Below are positions 32,330 to 34,598 of a DNA stretch of 34,598 bases, piece by piece; the stretch's first letter is position 1, and each line of letters opens with the position of its first letter. The stretch is from Nitrospiraceae bacterium (lineage in GTDB: Bacteria > Nitrospirota > Thermodesulfovibrionia > UBA6902): positions 1 to 34,598 of the forward strand of contig QZKC01000069.1 in NCBI GenBank assembly GCA_003599425.1, given 5' to 3'. The notes beneath the pieces are model-generated. The model did not search any database and was not told where the DNA came from. It was given only the letters and a program-made list of their open reading frames with translations. The translations under genes were made by a program, and so were the position numbers.

Positions 32330-33271
32330 ATGGAAAAACTACAACAGAGTGTCGAGAATTTTGTGGCCCTTGAGGGGATCATTACCGACGGCAGCCATCA
32401 GCTCTTTCATAAGGTTGTCGCCGGGATGCACGAGTTGTGCTTTTCCATCCTTGAGGCAGAAAAAAGGGGCCGGTCCAGGTCTTCCATAGAGGAGACAATA
32501 CAGCCTGCCAGGGATATCCACAGCCGGTCTGTATTTGTCAGGCGTCTGCAGGAATGGCCCAGAAAATATCCCGGAGATTTCGAAACGATCGAGTATATCT
32601 GCGACCTCGAGAACAGGTCGGTCTATGGCACAGTGGAATATTATATTGAAGAATATGCGCTGAATTCCGCTATTGCGCAGCAGCACAGGAACAAGCTGCA
32701 CCATCAGTCCGAACTTCTCCTCGATACACTTTTGATCAACGGGAACAGTAAAAAAATATTATCGGTGGGGTGCGGCGGCTGCCGTGATATCCTGCGTATT
32801 GAAAAATATATTCACGATATATCATGTGAGATAGTCATCAATGATATAGACAATGATGCGCTTGAACTGTCAGCAAAACGGCTTGCAATCCTGAAAGGAC
32901 TTCAAATGGTGCCCGGCAATATCATACAGGCGCTTAGAAGGGTCGAGCAGTACGGGCCATTTGACCTTATTGTTACCGGCGGACTCTTTGACCACATGTC
33001 TGACAAACATGTTTCATTTTTCCTGAAACACACATTCAACAGGCTGCTCAGGAAAGAGGGCACGCTTTTTTTTGCCAATGCGATAGAGGGAAATCCCTTC
33101 AGGGTGTGGATGGAATATCTGACAGACTGGAAGCTGTTTTACAGATCTGAAGAAGCCCTTGCCGGCCTTCTGGACTCTGCAGGATTTGCACCCGGGGCAG
33201 CGAATATCAGGAAGGATGAAACGGGGCTGACTTTTTTAGTGAAGGTAAAGGGGACGCAGTCAGGGGGCTGA
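32330..33271 (+). CDS. Class I SAM-dependent methyltransferase, PhcB-like
   Basis: 313 residues. The N-terminal 130 residues are helical (EKLQQSVENFVALEGIITDGSH and IEYICDLENRSVYGTVEYY), and the Rossmann domain follows with KKILSVGCGGCRDILRIE as motif I, IVINDIDNDALELSAKRL as motif II and LIVTGGLFDHMSDKH near the post-II motif. The layout resembles the family that includes PhcB, which methylates 3-hydroxy fatty acids to make a quorum signal; whether this one does so is not shown. The start has no good Shine-Dalgarno. A 7-bp inverted repeat (AGGACAT and ATGTCCT, 32287-32316) lies just before it and could be an operator. Confidence 0.75.
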   Translation: MEKLQQSVENFVALEGIITDGSHQLFHKVVAGMHELCFSILEAEKRGRSRSSIEETIQPARDIHSRSVFVRRLQEWPRKYPGDFETIEYICDLENRSVYGTVEYYIEEYALNSAIAQQHRNKLHHQSELLLDTLLINGNSKKILSVGCGGCRDILRIEKYIHDISCEIVINDIDNDALELSAKRLAILKGLQMVPGNIIQALRRVEQYGPFDLIVTGGLFDHMSDKHVSFFLKHTFNRLLRKEGTLFFANAIEGNPFRVWMEYLTDWKLFYRSEEALAGLLDSAGFAPGAANIRKDETGLTFLVKVKGTQSGG

Positions 33272-33314
33272 ACGGTTTACGGATAACCTTGATTATTCAT
33301 TACGAACTCCGTTC

Positions 33315-33356
33315 CAATGGAAGGCACACAGCGACAAAGGCACAGAGGCACAAAGG
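33315..33356 (+). repeat. 42-bp dispersed repeat, copy 2
   Basis: Matches the minus strand of 29070-29111 at 37 of 42 positions, with the core CAGAGGCACAAAGG identical. It lies between the methyltransferase and rpiB genes. Confidence 0.7.
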
Positions 33357-33432
33357 GGAGTCCGCAGCAGGCTGCCCTTTGTGCATGTAAAGATGTTATA
33401 TGAAATATAATTCAAATAAAAAGGAAGATAAG

Positions 33433-33864
33433 ATGAAGAGGATTGCGATAGCAACTGACCACGCGGGGTTTAAACTCAAAGCGACGATAAAGGCTCACCT
33501 TATATCCAAAGGATATTACGTGACCGATTACGGGACGGACAGCGATGAACCGGTGGACTATCCTGATTTCATAAGGCCTGCTGCTGAAAGCGTTGCAAAT
33601 GGAGAGAATGATCTCGGCATAGTTATGGGAGGAAGCGGCAACGGCGAGGCAATCGTGGCAAACAAGGTGAAGGGCATCAGGTGCGCGGTGTGCTGGAATG
33701 TGGAGAGCGCCCGGCTTGCAAAAGAGCACAACAATGCAAATGTGATCTCCATCGGCGCGAGAATGATTACGGAAGGAGAGGGGATTAAAATAGTTGACAC
33801 ATGGCTGAGCGCTGAATTCCAGGGGGGCCGTCACCAGCAGAGGATCGAGAAAATAGAAGGTTAA
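33433..33864 (+). CDS. rpiB: Ribose-5-phosphate isomerase B (Glu-type)
   Basis: 143 residues from the ATG at 33433, which has AAGGAAG upstream. An upstream ATG at 33400 is in frame, but a TATAAT-like box lies inside that extension (33406-33411), and the family N-terminus is MKRIAIATDHAGFKLK. IVMGGSGNGEAIVANKV at 63-79 is the active-site loop. The usual catalytic Cys of E. coli RpiB is Gly here and E72 in GNGE takes the place of the mycobacterial catalytic Glu. RARM-type ends (ISIGARMITEGEG) are conserved. It interconverts ribose-5-phosphate and ribulose-5-phosphate in the cytosol. It converges with the transaldolase gene with only three bases between the stops. Confidence 0.93.
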   Translation: MKRIAIATDHAGFKLKATIKAHLISKGYYVTDYGTDSDEPVDYPDFIRPAAESVANGENDLGIVMGGSGNGEAIVANKVKGIRCAVCWNVESARLAKEHNNANVISIGARMITEGEGIKIVDTWLSAEFQGGRHQQRIEKIEG

Positions 33865-33867
33865 TGC

Positions 33868-34598
33868 CTACTTTCTTATCAAAGCGTTCCAGTCAGATGA
33901 GAATTTATCCATGCCTTTGACGGTCAGATCGTGACTGATATCGTATTCCTGCCAGTTTTTGTACATGTCGATATCTTTATACGGGATATCTTTCAGATCT
34001 TTAGAGCCATAGACAAAATCCTCGCCCGGAATGGGAAGCCCTTTCTCTCCCCATTCTTTCAATATGCTAAATGGCGCAGTAATAATATCCGAACCGAGAC
34101 GCAGAGCATACATCAGGTGGTCATAGGTCCTCACGCTGGCGGTCAGTACCATGACGTGGCCGTCACCTTTATGAAACATCCTGATGATGTTGTCTATCAA
34201 TGCCATGCCATTCTCCCCCCTGTCATCAAGACGGCCTATAAACGGCGAAACAAATACATCTCCCTTTTTTGCACCTGACGTTGCCGCATAAACAGCAGCA
34301 GCCTGCTCCTGAGTGAAGCAGAGGGTCATGTTTACCCGCAGGCCCTCCTTCACTGCCTGCTGGGCTGCTGACAGGCCTTCGCTATTTACGGGAAATTTTA
34401 CGTGCGCGTTGGGAATCCATGAAAACATTTCCCGGCCCTGCTGCAGCATCTGTGAAGCACTTGTAGAAAGGTCCGCGTATACTTCAATGGATATCGATCC
34501 AAGCGGGATCAGGGAGGAAATCTCTCCGGCAACATTTTTGTAGAAACTGTAGATCTCCTCTTCAGTAAAGTTATCGCCTTTTTCAAGACGCCTGCGTG
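33868..34598 (-). CDS. Transaldolase-family protein, 5' end cut by window
   Basis: The frame is open to the right edge; 243 residues are visible and the start lies outside. ISIEVYADLSTSASQML is the beta-strand start of the fructose-6-phosphate aldolase/transaldolase family. NAHVKFPVNSEGLSAAQ contains the Schiff-base lysine in VKFP, corresponding to VKIP in the family. NMTLCFTQEQAAAVYAATSGA, then FVSPFIGRLDD, and LTASVRTYDHLMYALRLGSD follow the usual order. It should transfer dihydroxyacetone units in the non-oxidative pentose phosphate pathway, matching the adjacent rpiB. The sequence is transaldolase-like rather than a strict FSA; the exact subclass is not clear. Confidence 0.88.
   Translation of the reverse strand, partial: RRRLEKGDNFTEEEIYSFYKNVAGEISSLIPLGSISIEVYADLSTSASQMLQQGREMFSWIPNAHVKFPVNSEGLSAAQQAVKEGLRVNMTLCFTQEQAAAVYAATSGAKKGDVFVSPFIGRLDDRGENGMALIDNIIRMFHKGDGHVMVLTASVRTYDHLMYALRLGSDIITAPFSILKEWGEKGLPIPGEDFVYGSKDLKDIPYKDIDMYKNWQEYDISHDLTVKGMDKFSSDWNALIRK

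Noticed and set aside
1-34598. tRNA, rRNA or CRISPR array
   Set aside because: No T-loop plus acceptor pairing, no rRNA-like segment and no regularly spaced direct repeats were seen.

Overview
The window looks like a chromosomal segment of an uncultured, moderately low-GC Gram-negative anaerobe or microaerophile. A Nitrospirota-like or deltaproteobacterium-like host fits best: it combines several B12-binding radical SAM enzymes, a cytosolic PAS kinase with a sigma-54 response regulator, a periplasmic di-heme peroxidase, lipoproteins, a DUF401 permease and a xerC-hslV-hslU block. This placement is inferred from gene content only. No rRNA, tRNA or CRISPR array was seen.

Bases 1-14,600 (plus strand) form a surface-glycan or lipid-glycan cluster that is visibly more A/T-rich than the right half. 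It holds three B12-binding radical SAM enzymes (the first cut by the window edge), a GT2 glycosyltransferase, a zinc-ribbon methyltransferase and an FAD amine-oxidase-type enzyme. These are followed by a GT39-like membrane glycosyltransferase, an O-antigen-ligase-like protein with a TPR tail, a LamG lipoprotein with a textbook sigma-70 promoter, and an alkaline-phosphatase-superfamily enzyme. Two strong symmetrical terminators close the last two units.

Bases 14,600-18,850 (minus strand) hold a two-component system: a PAS-PAS-PAS histidine kinase overlapping an NtrC-type regulator by ATGA. Just downstream is an 80-residue cysteine-rich protein with its own near-perfect -24/-12 sigma-54 promoter and an upstream palindromic region at the right distance for activator binding. 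This is the most interesting unit: a sensor, a regulator and a likely target, all cysteine-rich. A 134-bp MITE-like element with IS66-type ends (GTAA termini, 8-bp target duplication) sits just upstream of the kinase promoter region.

Bases 19,060-24,480 (minus strand) hold xerC-hslV-hslU (chromosome dimer resolution and the HslUV protease), a DUF401 permease and a pair of glycosyltransferases of the TIGR04282/TIGR04283 families.

Bases 24,700-34,598 are mostly plus strand. They encode glucokinase, then a possible FNR/CRP-type palindrome ahead of a unit of a tandem FixH/YtkA-like lipoprotein, a cytochrome c peroxidase and a VTT (TVP38/TMEM64) membrane protein. Next come a mercuric-reductase-like flavoprotein, a periplasmic double-rhodanese with a good promoter, a small hypothetical protein, a PhcB-like methyltransferase and an RpiB isomerase of the Glu (mycobacterial) type. 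RpiB converges with a transaldolase truncated by the right edge. Several dispersed intergenic repeats lie in this half. A recurring pattern is a start codon without Shine-Dalgarno placed immediately after a -10-like box, which suggests some leaderless transcripts.
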